From Dyella subtropica (lineage in GTDB: Bacteria; Pseudomonadota; Gammaproteobacteria; Xanthomonadales; Rhodanobacteraceae), in NCBI RefSeq assembly GCF_026283965.1, contig NZ_JAPDPD010000008.1, positions 142,403 through 206,402 of the forward strand: a stretch of DNA of 64,000 bases, given 5' to 3'. Shown here one piece after another: positions 53,244-63,895 of this stretch. The position numbers and the translations under genes were made by a program. The notes beneath the pieces are model-generated. The model was not told where the DNA came from. It saw nothing but the letters and a program-made list of their open reading frames with translations, and searched no databases. Positions within the stretch are counted from its first letter, which is position 1. Each line of letters begins with the position of its first letter.

Positions 53244-54446
53244 ATGAGCAAAGACATCGTTCTCGCCTTCTCCGGTGGCCTCGACACCAGTTTCTGCGTG
53301 CCTTACCTGAAAGAACGCGGCTGGGCCGTTCACACCGTGTTCGCCGATACCGGCGGCGTGGATGCGGAGGAGCGCGCCTATATCGAAGCGCGTGCGAAAG
53401 AGCTGGGCGTCGCCAGTCACGTCACCGTGGATGGCGGCCCGGCGATCTGGGAAGGTTTCGTGAAGCCGTTCGTGCAAGCGGGCGAGGCTTATCAGGGGCA
53501 GTATCCGCTGCTGGTGTCGGATCGCTATCTGATTGTCGACGCGGCGATCAAGCGCGCTGCGGAGCTGGGCACCAAGGCCATCGCACATGGCTGCACCGGC
53601 ATGGGCAACGACCAGGTGCGTTTCGACCTCGCCGTGAAGGCGCTGGGCGACTATCAGATCGTGGCGCCGATCCGTGAGATCCAGAAGGAACACACCCAGA
53701 CCCGTGCCTATGAGCAGGCGTACCTGGAAGAGCGCGGCTTTGAAGTGCGCGCCAAGCAGAAGAGCTACACCATCAACGAGAACCTGTTGGGCGTCACGCT
53801 GTCCGGTGGCGAGATCGACCATTGGAAGACCCCGGGTGAGGGCGCTCGCGGCTGGTGCAAGCCGCGCGCCGAATGGCCGTCCGAAAAGCTCTCGGTCACC
53901 CTCGGTTTCGAGAAGGGCGAGGCGGTGTCGCTCAACGGCGAGAAACTGCCTGGCGCCCAGCTGCTGGCCAAGCTCAACGAGCTGTTTGCGCCCTACGGCG
54001 TGGGTCGCGGCATGTACACCGGTGACACCACCATCGGCTTGAAGGGCCGCATCGTGTATGAAGCCCCCGGCCTGATCTCGCTGCTCACCGCCCATCGTGC
54101 TCTCGAAGAAGCCGTGCTGAGCAAGCAGCAGAACCGCTTCAAGCCCGAAGTGGCGCGCAAGTGGGTGGAAGTGGTCTACGAAGGCTTCTTCCATGATCCG
54201 ATCAAGACCGACCTCGAAGCCTTCCTGGCTTCCAGCCAGAGCTGCGTCAACGGCGAAGTGGTGCTGGAAACCTCGGGCGCACAGGTGACCGCCGTGGAAA
54301 TCCGCTCGCCGCACATCCTCAACGCCAAGGGTGCTACCTACGCACAGTCGGCCGATTGGGGCGTGGAAGAGGCCGAGGGCTTCATCAAGCTCTTCGGCAT
54401 GAGCAGCACGCTGTGGGCGGAAATCAACCGCAGCGGCCAGGCCTGA
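53244..54446 (+). CDS. argG: argininosuccinate synthase
   Basis: ATP-dependent ligase, 400 aa, joining citrulline and aspartate. The PP-loop is [26 protein letters not shown] and the [15 protein letters not shown] segment are typical of the short bacterial argG group seen in xanthomonads. It acts after the acetyl group is removed from N-acetylcitrulline. Confidence 0.96.
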   Translation: MSKDIVLAFSGGLDTSFCVPYLKERGWAVHTVFADTGGVDAEERAYIEARAKELGVASHVTVDGGPAIWEGFVKPFVQAGEAYQGQYPLLVSDRYLIVDAAIKRAAELGTKAIAHGCTGMGNDQVRFDLAVKALGDYQIVAPIREIQKEHTQTRAYEQAYLEERGFEVRAKQKSYTINENLLGVTLSGGEIDHWKTPGEGARGWCKPRAEWPSEKLSVTLGFEKGEAVSLNGEKLPGAQLLAKLNELFAPYGVGRGMYTGDTTIGLKGRIVYEAPGLISLLTAHRALEEAVLSKQQNRFKPEVARKWVEVVYEGFFHDPIKTDLEAFLASSQSCVNGEVVLETSGAQVTAVEIRSPHILNAKGATYAQSADWGVEEAEGFIKLFGMSSTLWAEINRSGQA

Positions 54447-54460
54447 GCGGAGCCACTGCG

Positions 54461-54901
54461 ATGAGCGACAGCTTGCGCATCAGTACGGATAAGAGCGAGC
54501 TTGATCTCGCTCTTATTCACCATTTCCTTTCCACTCACACCTATTGGGCCAAGGAGATTCCGCTGGAACGGGTGCGTAAGGCGATCGATCACTCGCTGTG
54601 CTTCGGCGGCTTTGTCGGCAAGGCTCAGGTCGCGTTCGCACGGGTCATTTCCGACTTCGCGACCTTCGCCAATCTTGTCGACGTATTCGTGCTTCCCGAA
54701 TACCGCGGTTATGGCTATGGCAAGCAAGTGGTGCAGGCGGTGCTGGATCACCCTGAATTGCAGGGGCTGCGCCGCTTCACCCTCGCCACCGGAGACGCCC
54801 ACGCGCTGTACGCACGCCACGGATTCACCCCGCCGCAGCGACCGGAGACGCTGATGGAAATCTACAAACCGGACATCTATACGTCCGCGATCCGACGATG
54901 A
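54461..54901 (+). CDS. GNAT-family acetyltransferase in the arginine cluster
   Basis: GNAT N-acetyltransferase, 146 aa. Start region HHFLSTHTYWAKEIPLERV is conserved in this type; the acetyl-CoA loop reads VLPEYRGYGYGKQVVQAV, and the C-terminal LYARHGF is typical. CGGAG lies upstream. A gene like this lies in the same place in Xanthomonas arginine clusters, but its substrate is unknown. The glutamate N-acetylation step is already covered by the fused ArgA/ArgB. Confidence 0.88.
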   Translation: MSDSLRISTDKSELDLALIHHFLSTHTYWAKEIPLERVRKAIDHSLCFGGFVGKAQVAFARVISDFATFANLVDVFVLPEYRGYGYGKQVVQAVLDHPELQGLRRFTLATGDAHALYARHGFTPPQRPETLMEIYKPDIYTSAIRR

Positions 54902-54935
54902 CAACTTCGACCAAGCCATTCCACAGACGGACCTC

Positions 54936-56051
54936 ATGAGCGCACTACTCGACGACACTCTCAAACATCTTCGGGCCCTGGTCGGCTTCGATACGCGCAA
55001 CCCGCCGCGCGAAATTGGCACGGGCGGCATTTTCGATTACCTGCGCGAACACCTGCCGGGCTTCGAGGTGACCGTGACCGATTTCGGTGCGGGTGCCGTG
55101 AATCTCTACGCCGTCCGCGGCACGCCGAAGTATTTGTTCAACGTGCATATGGACACCGTGCCGGATTCACCGCATTGGACGGCCGATCCGCACACCCTGC
55201 GTATCGATGGTGACCGTGCCATCGGCCTGGGCGCTTGCGACATCAAGGGTGCGGCGGCTGCGCTGGTTGCGGTGGCCAACGCCACCAAGGGCGATATGGC
55301 GTTGCTGCTGTCCACCGACGAGGAGGCCAATGACGCGCGCTGCATCGACGGTTTCCTGAAAGACAAGCCGGTCTACGAGGCGGTGATTGTCGCCGAACCG
55401 ACCAAGGGCGAAGCCGTGCTGGCGCATCGCGGCATCCACTCGGTGCAAATGCGTTTCACCGGCAAGGCCGGCCATGCCTCGGGCGAACAAAAGGCGTCGG
55501 ACAGCGCCCTGCATCAGGCGATGCGCTGGGGTACAGCGGCGCTGGATTTCGCGGCTGCACAGTCGCATGAGCGCTTCGGCGGCCTGACCGGGTTGCGCTT
55601 CAACATCGGCAAGGTCGAGGGCGGCATCAAGGCCAACATCATCGCGCCAACGGCCGACGTACGCTTCGGTTTTCGCCCGCTGCCGTCGATGGACGCTGAC
55701 CGCATGCTGGAAACCTTCCGCACGCTGGTCGAGCCGCACCCGGTCGAATACGGCGAAACCTTCCGCGGCGATTCGCTGCCGGCCGGCGATACCGCCACAG
55801 CCGAGGCACGCCGTCTCGCCGCGCGTGACTTGGCCGACGAACTGAACATCCCGGTCGGCAACGCGGTGAACTTCTGGACGGAAGCCGCACTGTTCTCCGC
55901 CGCCGGCTACATCTCCTTCGTCTATGGCCCCGGCGACATCGCTCAGGCGCACAGCGCCGACGAGTGGGTGGCACTGGACCAGCTCGAGCATTACGCACAA
56001 ACCATTTACCGGATCATCCAGGATAAGAGCAGCGACCGTGGAAGCGCATAA
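54936..56051 (+). CDS. argE': N-acetyl-L-citrulline deacetylase (ArgE-type M20 peptidase)
   Basis: M20 metallopeptidase, 371 aa. Metal ligands: [10 protein letters not shown] (His, Asp), [14 protein letters not shown] (Asp), STDEEANDA (Glu-Glu), a later Glu in AEPTKGE and His near the C-terminus ([10 protein letters not shown]). In organisms with AOTCase the matching enzyme removes acetate from N-acetylcitrulline rather than N-acetylornithine, which is the likely substrate here. The stop overlaps the next GTG start. Confidence 0.92.
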   Translation: MSALLDDTLKHLRALVGFDTRNPPREIGTGGIFDYLREHLPGFEVTVTDFGAGAVNLYAVRGTPKYLFNVHMDTVPDSPHWTADPHTLRIDGDRAIGLGACDIKGAAAALVAVANATKGDMALLLSTDEEANDARCIDGFLKDKPVYEAVIVAEPTKGEAVLAHRGIHSVQMRFTGKAGHASGEQKASDSALHQAMRWGTAALDFAAAQSHERFGGLTGLRFNIGKVEGGIKANIIAPTADVRFGFRPLPSMDADRMLETFRTLVEPHPVEYGETFRGDSLPAGDTATAEARRLAARDLADELNIPVGNAVNFWTEAALFSAAGYISFVYGPGDIAQAHSADEWVALDQLEHYAQTIYRIIQDKSSDRGSA

Positions 56052-57357
56052 GCACACCCGCAAGACCATTGTTCGCCTGTTGTCGAGCATGGGCAGCGCG
56101 AAGGAAATCCAGCAATACCTCAAGCGTTTCTCGCAGCTCGACGCGAAGCGCTTCGCCGTGGTCAAAGTCGGCGGTGCGGTGCTGCGTGACGATCTTCCGG
56201 CGCTGACCTCGTCGCTGACCTTCCTGCAGCAGGTCGGCCTTACGCCGATCGTGCTGCACGGCGCTGGTCCACAGTTGGATGAAGAGCTGTCGGCGGCGGG
56301 TATCGAAAAGCAGACGGTCAACGGCCTGCGCGTGACCTCGCCGAAAGCGCTGGCCATCGTGCGGAAGGTATTCCAGGAGCAGAACCTGCGCCTGGTCGAA
56401 GCGCTGCAGTCGATGGATACGCGCGCCACTTCGGTGCCGTCCGGCGTGTTCACCTCCACCTATCTTGATCGCGAGGTCTACGGTCTGGTCGGCAAGGTAA
56501 GCAGCATCAATCTCGCCCCGATCGAAGCCAGCTTGCGCGCTGGCTCCATTCCGGTGATCGCCAGCCTGGGCGAAACCGAGGAAGGGCAGATCCTCAACAT
56601 CAACGCCGATTTTGCCGCGAACGAACTGGTGCGCGTGCTGCAGCCGTACAAGATCGTGTTCCTCACTGGCACCGGCGGCTTGCTGGACGATAAGGGCAAG
56701 GTGATCGACTCGATCAACCTCAGCACCGAATACGAACACTTGATGGCGCAGCCGTGGATCAACGGCGGCATGCGCGTGAAGATCGAGCAGATCGCCGACC
56801 TGCTGTCGGATCTGCCGCTGACTTCGTCGGTGTCGATCACGCGGCCGTCCGAGTTGGCCAAGGAGCTGTTCACTCACAAGGGCTCCGGTACGCTGGTGCG
56901 TCGCGGCGAGAAGGTGTGTCGTTTCGAGGCATCCTGGGATGGCATCGATCTCGAGCGCATGCGCGAGCTGATCGAGTCCAGTTTCGGCCGCAAGCTGGTG
57001 CCCGACTATTTCGAGCGCACCAAGCCGTATCGCATCTATGTGAGCGAGAACTATCGCGCGGCGATGATCCTGACGCAGAACGAAGGACTCGCCTATCTGG
57101 ACAAATTTGCGGTGCTGGACGACGCCCAAGGCGAGGGCCTGGGCCGTGCGGTGTGGCAGGTGATGCGCGAGGAGAATCCGCAGCTGTTTTGGCGTTCGCG
57201 TCACGGCAATCAGATCAACATCTTCTACTACGCCGAATCCGACGGTTGCTTCAAGCAGGAGTACTGGAAGGTGTTCTGGTACGGCCTGAAGGGTTTCGAT
57301 GAGATCGAACGCTGCGTAGCGCATTGCGCCACGCGTCCAGCGACTTTGGTGGGTTGA
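56038..57357 (+). CDS. argAB: bifunctional N-acetylglutamate synthase/kinase (ArgA-ArgB fusion)
   Basis: 439-aa protein doing the first two steps of arginine synthesis. Residues 1-285 are an amino-acid kinase domain ([52 protein letters not shown]); residues 290-439 are a GNAT-type synthase domain ([40 protein letters not shown]). This matches the NAGS/K of Xanthomonas and Maricaulis, relatives of vertebrate NAGS, and is probably inhibited by arginine. Start GTG 56038 gives the family N-terminus; ATG 56089 is possible. Overlaps the argE' stop. Confidence 0.94.
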   Translation: MEAHKHTRKTIVRLLSSMGSAKEIQQYLKRFSQLDAKRFAVVKVGGAVLRDDLPALTSSLTFLQQVGLTPIVLHGAGPQLDEELSAAGIEKQTVNGLRVTSPKALAIVRKVFQEQNLRLVEALQSMDTRATSVPSGVFTSTYLDREVYGLVGKVSSINLAPIEASLRAGSIPVIASLGETEEGQILNINADFAANELVRVLQPYKIVFLTGTGGLLDDKGKVIDSINLSTEYEHLMAQPWINGGMRVKIEQIADLLSDLPLTSSVSITRPSELAKELFTHKGSGTLVRRGEKVCRFEASWDGIDLERMRELIESSFGRKLVPDYFERTKPYRIYVSENYRAAMILTQNEGLAYLDKFAVLDDAQGEGLGRAVWQVMREENPQLFWRSRHGNQINIFYYAESDGCFKQEYWKVFWYGLKGFDEIERCVAHCATRPATLVG

Positions 57358-58322
57358 TGCTTATGAACACAATCAAGAAGCGCATCGGCATCGTTGGCGC
57401 ACGCGGACACACCGGTGCCGAACTGATTCGCCTGATTGCGGCGCATCCCGTATTGGAGCTGGTATTCGTCTCCTCGCGCGAGCTGGATGGTCAGCGCGTG
57501 GCCGATCATATCGACGGCTATCAGGGCGAATTGCGCTACGCCAGCCTCGATCCCGCCGGCGTGGCTGCTCAGGGCGCGGACGTGGTGATCCTCGCGCTGC
57601 CCAATGGCAAGGCCGCGCCGTACGTCGAGGCACTGGATGCTGCGAAGCCGGATACGTTGATCCTCGACCTGTCGGCGGATTACCGCTTCGACGAGCGCTG
57701 GTACTACGGTTTGCCGGAGCTGACACGCAACAAGTGGCGTGGAGAGAAGCGCATCAGCAATCCGGGCTGCTATGCCACCGCGGTGCAGCTTTCCATCGCA
57801 CCGCTCAAGGATCTGCTTGCCGCGCCGCCGGTGTGTTTCGGCGTGTCGGGATACTCCGGCGCGGGCACCACACCGTCGGACAAGAACGATCCGGAGAAGC
57901 TGCGCGACAACCTGATGCCGTACTCGCTCACGGGTCACATGCACGAGAAAGAGGCCAGTCGTCACCTGGGCTTGCCGGTGGAATTCATGCCGCACGTGGC
58001 GCCGCATTTCCGTGGCCTCACCGTAACGACCAACCTCTATCTGGCCCGCCCGATGAAGCGCGAGGACATCCTGGCGCGTTTCCATCACGCCTATGACGGT
58101 GAGAAGCTGGTCAAAGTGCTGGACGAAGCGCCGTGGGTCAGCCTTATTGCCGACAAGCATCACACCGAGCTTGGCGGTTTCGCTATGTCGGTCGACGGCA
58201 AGCGCGTGGTGGTGGTCGCTACCCTCGACAACCTGCTCAAGGGCGCCGCGACCCAGGCCATCCAAAACATCAACCGCGCGATCGGTGTGGACGAATACAC
58301 CGCGATTCCCTTGGAGAAGTAG
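57357..58322 (+). CDS. argC: N-acetyl-gamma-glutamyl-phosphate reductase
   Basis: NADPH-dependent reductase of the third step, 321 aa. NADP fold [17 protein letters not shown], catalytic Cys in [13 protein letters not shown], and [16 protein letters not shown]. The ATG at 57357 overlaps the previous stop (TGATG); ATG 57363 is an alternative. Confidence 0.95.
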   Translation: MLMNTIKKRIGIVGARGHTGAELIRLIAAHPVLELVFVSSRELDGQRVADHIDGYQGELRYASLDPAGVAAQGADVVILALPNGKAAPYVEALDAAKPDTLILDLSADYRFDERWYYGLPELTRNKWRGEKRISNPGCYATAVQLSIAPLKDLLAAPPVCFGVSGYSGAGTTPSDKNDPEKLRDNLMPYSLTGHMHEKEASRHLGLPVEFMPHVAPHFRGLTVTTNLYLARPMKREDILARFHHAYDGEKLVKVLDEAPWVSLIADKHHTELGGFAMSVDGKRVVVVATLDNLLKGAATQAIQNINRAIGVDEYTAIPLEK

Positions 58323-58330
58323 AGCGTGGA

Positions 58331-58409
58331 GAGGAGTGAGTGGTGAGTAATCAAACACCCCTCACTCTGCGCCACGCTTGTGTCTGCTCTCTCTCACTAC
58401 TCACTCCTC
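58331..58409 (+). repeat. long inverted repeat between argC and argH
   Basis: GAGGAGTGAGTGGTGAG (58331-58347) can pair with CTCACTACTCACTCCTC (58393-58409), 17 bp with one G-U, across a 45-nt loop. A second pair, AGCGTGG and CCACGCT, occurs at 58323 and 58372. It fills most of the 106-bp gap; there is no T-tract. It could be an mRNA stability element or a small mobile repeat. Confidence 0.6.
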
Positions 58410-58428
58410 ATCACTTATCACTAGCCCT

Positions 58429-59724
58429 ATGACCCAACCTCTCTGGCAGAAATCCGACGTCAAGATCGATGCCCGCATCATGCGTTTCCTTGCCGGTGAC
58501 GACGTGGTGCTGGATCGCGAGTTTTTCCTGCACGACATCGTCGCCAGCAAGGCGCATGTGGAAGGCCTTGCCAACATCGGTGTGGTGAGCGCTGACGAAG
58601 CGGCTGCACTGAAGCGTGAGCTGGATGTGCTGGCGGAGGATTTTCGTGCCGGGCGTTTCGTGCTCGACGAGCGCTATGAAGACGGCCATTCGGCGATCGA
58701 GGCGCGACTCACCGAGCGTCTCGGCGACGCCGGCCGCCGTGTGCATACCGGTCGCAGCCGCAACGATCAAATCCTGGTCGCCACGCGTCTATGGCTGAAG
58801 GATCAGCTTGCAGCGCTTGAAACGCATTGCCGTGCTATCGCCAAGGTCTGCCTGGAGCGTGCAGCGCAGCCGGCCGTGCCGCTGCCGGGTTACACGCACC
58901 TGCAACGCGCCGTGGTGTCGTCCACCGGCATGTGGTTCGCCGGCTTTGCCGAGGGTTTCATCGACAACGCGCTGCGTGCACAACAAACCATCGCCCTGAT
59001 CGATGCGAATCCGCTGGGTACGGCGGCGGGCTACGGCGTCAATCTCAAGCTGGATCGCGAACACACCACTCAGGCGCTTGGTTTCGCGCGCATGCAGATC
59101 TCGCCGATCTATGCGCAGCTTTCGCGTGGCAAGTTCGAAATGGCCGTGCTGGAGGCTATCGCCAGTGCCTTGCTCGACCTGCGCCGCCTGGCCTGGGATC
59201 TGTCGCTGTTCACCACCGCGGAATTCAATTTCGTGAAGCTGCCGTCGGAGTACACCACTGGCAGCTCGATCATGCCGAACAAGCGCAACCCGGACGTGGT
59301 GGAACTGCTGCGTGCCAGCTATGCCAGCGTCGCGGCGGCGCGTACCGAAATCGAGCAGCTGTTGTCGCTGCCGTCGGGTTACCAGCGCGACCTGCAGTTT
59401 TCCAAGGGCTCGTTGTTCCACGGTTGCCGCCACGGTCTGGCTGCGCTCGAACTGGTTCCGGACCTGCTGGCCCGCATGCAGTGGAACGAAGACGCCATGC
59501 GCGCAGCCATTGAGCCGGCGATGTATGCCACCGACGTGGCGATCGAGCAGGCCGCCGCCGGTGTGCCGTTCCGCGATGCGTATCGCGCAGCGGCGGAAAC
59601 TGCCAGTTCGGCGGGGCAGGGTCGCACCCCGGAAAGCAGTTTGGCGGCGCGCGTGTCGCCCGGTTCGGGCCACGACTTGCGTCTGGACGAACTCGTCGCA
59701 CGTCTGCATCAACTCGAAGGCTAA
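58429..59724 (+). CDS. argH: argininosuccinate lyase
   Basis: Last enzyme of arginine synthesis, 431 aa, slightly shorter than the E. coli type. Catalytic Ser loop [19 protein letters not shown] and TGRSRNDQI motifs are intact. Start ATG 58429; the upstream open frame is the repeat region. Confidence 0.95.
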   Translation: MTQPLWQKSDVKIDARIMRFLAGDDVVLDREFFLHDIVASKAHVEGLANIGVVSADEAAALKRELDVLAEDFRAGRFVLDERYEDGHSAIEARLTERLGDAGRRVHTGRSRNDQILVATRLWLKDQLAALETHCRAIAKVCLERAAQPAVPLPGYTHLQRAVVSSTGMWFAGFAEGFIDNALRAQQTIALIDANPLGTAAGYGVNLKLDREHTTQALGFARMQISPIYAQLSRGKFEMAVLEAIASALLDLRRLAWDLSLFTTAEFNFVKLPSEYTTGSSIMPNKRNPDVVELLRASYASVAAARTEIEQLLSLPSGYQRDLQFSKGSLFHGCRHGLAALELVPDLLARMQWNEDAMRAAIEPAMYATDVAIEQAAAGVPFRDAYRAAAETASSAGQGRTPESSLAARVSPGSGHDLRLDELVARLHQLEG

Positions 59725-59730
59725 TCATCC

Positions 59731-60093
59731 ATGAGCGAGCCTGTCAGCACAGCAAGCGCGCCGCACTATCGCTGGGGTGAAGTCTGCGATGGCTGGCATC
59801 TGCTTAGGGGCGACGACCTCAGCGTCATCGAGGAGAGCATGCCGCCCGGGAGTTCGGAGCAGCGTCATTTGCACGTGCTCGCGCGTCAGTTTTTCTACGT
59901 GCTTGAAGGCGAGGCGACGCTGGAGTTGGCCGGCACCATCCATCGATTGCCGTGCGGGAAAGGCCTGCATGTGGCGCCTGGGCTGGCGCACCAGATGCGC
60001 AACGAGTCCACCGGCGTGCTTCGCTTCCTCGTGGTGTCGGCACCCAAGAGTCATGGCGACCGGATCGCCGCACCCCATGACGAGGGCGTGTAG
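59731..60093 (+). CDS. cupin-domain protein
   Basis: Single-domain cupin, 120 aa. Cupin motif 1 is seen as SSEQRHLHVLARQFFYVLEGEATL (His residues, Gln in place of the second His-type ligand) and motif 2 as PGLAHQMRNEST with one His. It starts 6 bp after argH and its stop abuts the proB start, so it is in the operon. Substrate or ligand unknown. Confidence 0.85.
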   Translation: MSEPVSTASAPHYRWGEVCDGWHLLRGDDLSVIEESMPPGSSEQRHLHVLARQFFYVLEGEATLELAGTIHRLPCGKGLHVAPGLAHQMRNESTGVLRFLVVSAPKSHGDRIAAPHDEGV

Positions 60094-61242
60094 ATGCACG
60101 CGACGACGCCCAGGCAAGCCTTGCCTGGCTGGCGTCGTGCCGTGCTCAAGGTAGGCAGCAACCTACTCGCGGCTGATGGTGTCGGGCTGACACCTCGTCA
60201 CGCGAGCAGGCTGGCTGCGTTCATTTCTGCGAGTCATGCCGCCGGGCGAGAGGTGGTGCTGGTGTCTTCCGGCGCCGTCGCCGCAGGGCGCGCCTTGATG
60301 CGACAACGCACGCAGCTGGGCGGCGACCTGGTAGCGCGACAGGCACTGGCTGCCTTGGGACAGGCGCCAATGATCGCGTTGTGGCAAGGGCTCAGCGATC
60401 GCCCCGTGGCCCAGGTGTTGTTGACGCACGACGACTTGCGTCATCGCCGCCGTTACCTCAATGCGCGTGCGACGCTGCGGGAATTGTTGACCTTCGACGT
60501 GCTGCCGGTGATCAACGAGAACGACACCGTTGCCGTCGATGAATTGAAGCTGGGCGACAACGACAACCTGGCGGCCATCGTCGCGGCCCTGGTCGATGCT
60601 GATTTACTGCTCATCGCGTCGGACATCGACGCGCTGTACAGCGCGGACCCGCGACGTGACAGCAGCGCACAGCCGATCGGTCTGGTCGAGGCGCTGACAC
60701 CACAGATCATGGCCATGGCCGGCGGCAGCGGTAGCGCGGTGGGTACGGGTGGCATGCGCACCAAGCTGGAAGCCGCTAGCAAGGCCGCCGCTGCGGGCAT
60801 CGCCACAGCGCTGTTCGACGGCGGCAGCGAAGAGGCCGTGCAAGCCCTGTCGCAGGGACAGTTGCACGGCACGCTGATCCAGGCTGGCCGCAGCCGCATG
60901 CAGGCACGCAAATACTGGCTGCGCCACGCCCCGGCGGCTCCGGGCCACTTGAGGGTTGACGCCGGTGCCGCTCATGCCCTCGCGGGCGGGCGCGCTTCGT
61001 TGCTGCCTGGTGGCATCGTCGGTGCGGTGGGCGAATTCCATCGCGGCGATATGGTGGAGATTGTTTCCCCGGACGGTACGCCGATGGCTCGCGGACTCAG
61101 TCAGTACAGCGCTGCCGAAGTGGGTCGCCTTGCCGGCGGGCATAGCCGCGAGATCGCCGAGCGGCTTGGCTACAGCTTCGGCGACGAGGTCGTGCATCGC
61201 GATGACCTGGTTCTTCTTGACGCCCCGGAGAGCAGCCCATGA
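60094..61242 (+). CDS. proB: glutamate 5-kinase
   Basis: First enzyme of proline synthesis, 382 aa. Amino-acid kinase domain ([53 protein letters not shown]) and C-terminal PUA domain (from about 280, [20 protein letters not shown]). Full length, so proline feedback is likely. Its ATG directly follows the cupin stop; it overlaps proA by 4 bp. Confidence 0.96.
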   Translation: MHATTPRQALPGWRRAVLKVGSNLLAADGVGLTPRHASRLAAFISASHAAGREVVLVSSGAVAAGRALMRQRTQLGGDLVARQALAALGQAPMIALWQGLSDRPVAQVLLTHDDLRHRRRYLNARATLRELLTFDVLPVINENDTVAVDELKLGDNDNLAAIVAALVDADLLLIASDIDALYSADPRRDSSAQPIGLVEALTPQIMAMAGGSGSAVGTGGMRTKLEAASKAAAAGIATALFDGGSEEAVQALSQGQLHGTLIQAGRSRMQARKYWLRHAPAAPGHLRVDAGAAHALAGGRASLLPGGIVGAVGEFHRGDMVEIVSPDGTPMARGLSQYSAAEVGRLAGGHSREIAERLGYSFGDEVVHRDDLVLLDAPESSP

Positions 61243-62507
61243 GCACGATTCGCGAGCAAGCCCTGGCCTGCCGTGATGCGGCAATGGCCGTTGCCGAACT
61301 GAATACGGCGCAAAAGCGCGCACTGATGTTGGCCATGGCGGAGCGCCTGGTTGTACAGGCTCCGGCAATCCTCGCCGCCAACGCCGAAGACATGCGCAAG
61401 GCCGCGGACAAGGGTGTGCAAGGCGCCATGCTCGATCGCCTGCGCCTGGATGAGGAACGCATCGAAGCCATCGCGCGCGCGCTGCGCGAGATCGCCGAAC
61501 TGCCCGATCCGGTCGGCGTGGTGACGCGTCATGAAACCCGCCCGAACGGTCTGGTGGTCGAACGTGTGCGCGTGCCGCTTGGGGTGGTGGCGATGATTTA
61601 CGAGGCACGTCCCAACGTCACTGCGGATGCTGCCGCGCTCTGCCTCATGGCAGGGAATGGTGTGATCCTGCGTGGCGGTTCGGAGGCAGTGCACTCCAAT
61701 ACGGCGATTGCTCGCGCCTTGCGCGAGGCACTGGTAGCGCATGGCGTACCCGCCGCTGCGTTGACCTTGGTGGAGGATCTACGTCGCGAGGCGATGATCG
61801 AATTGCTGCAACTCACCGACATCGTCGATCTCGCCATTCCGCGCGGCGGTGAAGGCCTGATTCGTTTCGTCGCGGAGCATGCGCGCGTGCCGGTGATCAA
61901 GCACTACAAAGGCGTCTGCCATCTCTACGTGGATCGCGCCGCCGATCCCGCGCTGGCGTTGAACCTGCTGGTGGACGGCAAAACCTCGCGCCCTGGCGTG
62001 TGCAATGCGCTGGAAACCCTGCTGGTGCACAAGGACATCGCCGCCGACTTCCTGCCGCGCGCTGCCGATGCGCTCGGCCGGCGCCAGGCGGAGCTGCGCG
62101 GTTGCGAGCGCAGCCGTGCCTTGTCGCCCGCCATGAAGCCGGCTGACGAAGCTGACTACGCCGCCGAATATCTCGACCTGATCCTGGCCGTACGCATCGT
62201 CGACGATCTGGATGCCGCGCTGACGCACATCCATCGTTACGGCTCCGACCACACCGAAGTCATTGCCACTCGCGATGAAGAGACCGCCCGCCGTTTCGTG
62301 CGCGCGATCCGCTCGGCGGTGGTGATGGTCAATGCGTCATCGCGTTTCAGCGATGGCGGCGAGCTGGGTTTGGGCGCGGAGATCGGCATCTCCACCACGC
62401 GCTTGCACGCCTACGGCCCCATGGGCGCCGAGGCGCTGACGGTTGAGCGCTTCGTGGTGTACGGCGAAGGGCAGGTGCGTCATTCGCAGAGCCGGGTGCG
62501 AGGCTGA
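61239..62507 (+). CDS. proA: gamma-glutamyl phosphate reductase
   Basis: NADPH-dependent reductase, 422 aa, second step of proline synthesis. ALDH-like fold with [21 protein letters not shown], catalytic Cys in [15 protein letters not shown], and [23 protein letters not shown]. Start overlaps the proB stop (ATGA). Last gene of the arginine/proline block, convergent to kynU. Confidence 0.96.
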   Translation: MSTIREQALACRDAAMAVAELNTAQKRALMLAMAERLVVQAPAILAANAEDMRKAADKGVQGAMLDRLRLDEERIEAIARALREIAELPDPVGVVTRHETRPNGLVVERVRVPLGVVAMIYEARPNVTADAAALCLMAGNGVILRGGSEAVHSNTAIARALREALVAHGVPAAALTLVEDLRREAMIELLQLTDIVDLAIPRGGEGLIRFVAEHARVPVIKHYKGVCHLYVDRAADPALALNLLVDGKTSRPGVCNALETLLVHKDIAADFLPRAADALGRRQAELRGCERSRALSPAMKPADEADYAAEYLDLILAVRIVDDLDAALTHIHRYGSDHTEVIATRDEETARRFVRAIRSAVVMVNASSRFSDGGELGLGAEIGISTTRLHAYGPMGAEALTVERFVVYGEGQVRHSQSRVRG

Positions 62508-62554
62508 TGGTGGAAAGTAAATTACTCAGCAGATGGGTTCAGAGCAGCCCTGGC

Positions 62555-63835
62555 TCAGCCGCCGTGTTGCCAGGCGCGCACGGCTTCGGCGAAGGCCAGG
62601 CAATCGGCGTAGCGGTTGTACAGCGGCGCGGGTGAAATCCGGATCACGTCAGGCTCGCGCCAGTCGCCGATAACGCCATGGTCCATCAGGTACTGGAACA
62701 GCGCGCGGCCGCGTTCGCGGCCGCCGAGCACGCGGATGGAAAGCTGCGAACCACGGCGTGAAGGTTCACGAGGCGTCACCACTTCCAGCACATCGGCCAG
62801 TTGCGTGTGCACCAGCCATTCCAGGTAACCGGTGAGTCGCAGCGACTTCTCGCGCAACTGCGCCATGCCAGCGCGACGAAAGATTTTCAGCGACACGCGC
62901 AGCGGTGCGAGCGCGAGAATCGGCGGATTGGACAGCTGCCAGCCATCCGCGCCGGGTGTGGGTTCGAAATGCGGGCCCATCTGGAAGCGCGTGCTCTTAT
63001 CGTGACCCCACCAACCCGCGAAGCGGGGCAGGTGAGTGTTGGCATGCCGCTCATGCACGAAGGCGCCACCGACGGCGCCCGGACCGGCGTTGAGGTATTT
63101 GTAGCTGCACCAGATGGCGAAGTCGGCGCCGCTGTCGTGCAGTTGCAATGGCAAGTTGCCGACAGCGTGAGCGAGATCGAAACCGACCATGCAGCCCTGC
63201 TTGTGTGCCAGCGCGGTAATCGCCTCCAGGTCGAACACCTGGCCCGTGCGGTACTGCACTCCCGGCAGCATCACCAGCGCGATGCGCTCGCCGTGTTCGG
63301 CCAAGGCGCGTTCGATCGCGGCCATGGAAAGCGTGCCGTTCGGCTCGTCGCTTTCCAATTCAATCAACGACAGTGCGGGGCTGAAGCCGTGATAGCGGAT
63401 TTGCGATTCCACGGCATAACGATCGGTGGGAAACGCACCCGCTTCGATCAGGATGGCGTGGCGATCCGGTGTGGGGCGATAGAAGCTCACCATCATCAGG
63501 TGCAGGTTCACGCCCAGCGTATTCATCGCCACCACTTCGGATGGCAGCGCACCGACGACGTTGGCGAGGTCGTCGCGCACAAACTCGTGGTAGTCCATCC
63601 ACGGCAGGCGGCCCTTGAAGTGGCCTTCGACTCCCAGTTCGCCCCAGTAGTCCAGTTCCGCGCTGATCGCCGGACGCACCGCACGTGGCTGCAAGCCCAG
63701 CGAGTTGCCGCAGAAGTAGTGGCTGTCGCGTCCCTCGTGCGAGGGGATCAGGAATTCGTCGCGGAAGGTGTGCAGGGGGTCGGCGGCGTCCTGGGTGTGG
63801 GCCCATTCGGCGGTGGCTTGGTACGGGATCGACAT
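62555..63835 (-). CDS. kynU: kynureninase
   Basis: PLP enzyme, 426 aa, cleaving kynurenine or 3-hydroxykynurenine to (hydroxy)anthranilate and alanine. YFCGNSLGLQPR near the start, GFDLAHAVGN, and the PLP-Lys motif WCSYKYLNAGPGAVGG are diagnostic. Start ATG 63835. It may be the end of a larger kynurenine operon running in from beyond the window; the lower pathway genes seem to be at 15-18.5 kb. Confidence 0.96.
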   Translation of the reverse strand: MSIPYQATAEWAHTQDAADPLHTFRDEFLIPSHEGRDSHYFCGNSLGLQPRAVRPAISAELDYWGELGVEGHFKGRLPWMDYHEFVRDDLANVVGALPSEVVAMNTLGVNLHLMMVSFYRPTPDRHAILIEAGAFPTDRYAVESQIRYHGFSPALSLIELESDEPNGTLSMAAIERALAEHGERIALVMLPGVQYRTGQVFDLEAITALAHKQGCMVGFDLAHAVGNLPLQLHDSGADFAIWCSYKYLNAGPGAVGGAFVHERHANTHLPRFAGWWGHDKSTRFQMGPHFEPTPGADGWQLSNPPILALAPLRVSLKIFRRAGMAQLREKSLRLTGYLEWLVHTQLADVLEVVTPREPSRRGSQLSIRVLGGRERGRALFQYLMDHGVIGDWREPDVIRISPAPLYNRYADCLAFAEAVRAWQHGG

Positions 63836-63895
63836 CGGGTTCGTCTCGGACGGATGTCGGTACAGCTTAGCGGGAATGCGGGAGATGGGCGTCCC

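Noticed and set aside
51182..54314. Two long antisense frames (501 and 567 codons) over argF', paiB-like, osmC-like and argG
   Set aside because: Both are codon-bias shadows: the sense strand has clear families with motifs.
55167..58358. Long minus-strand frames over argE', argAB and argC
   Set aside because: Shadows of conserved arginine genes; no family similarity in the translations.
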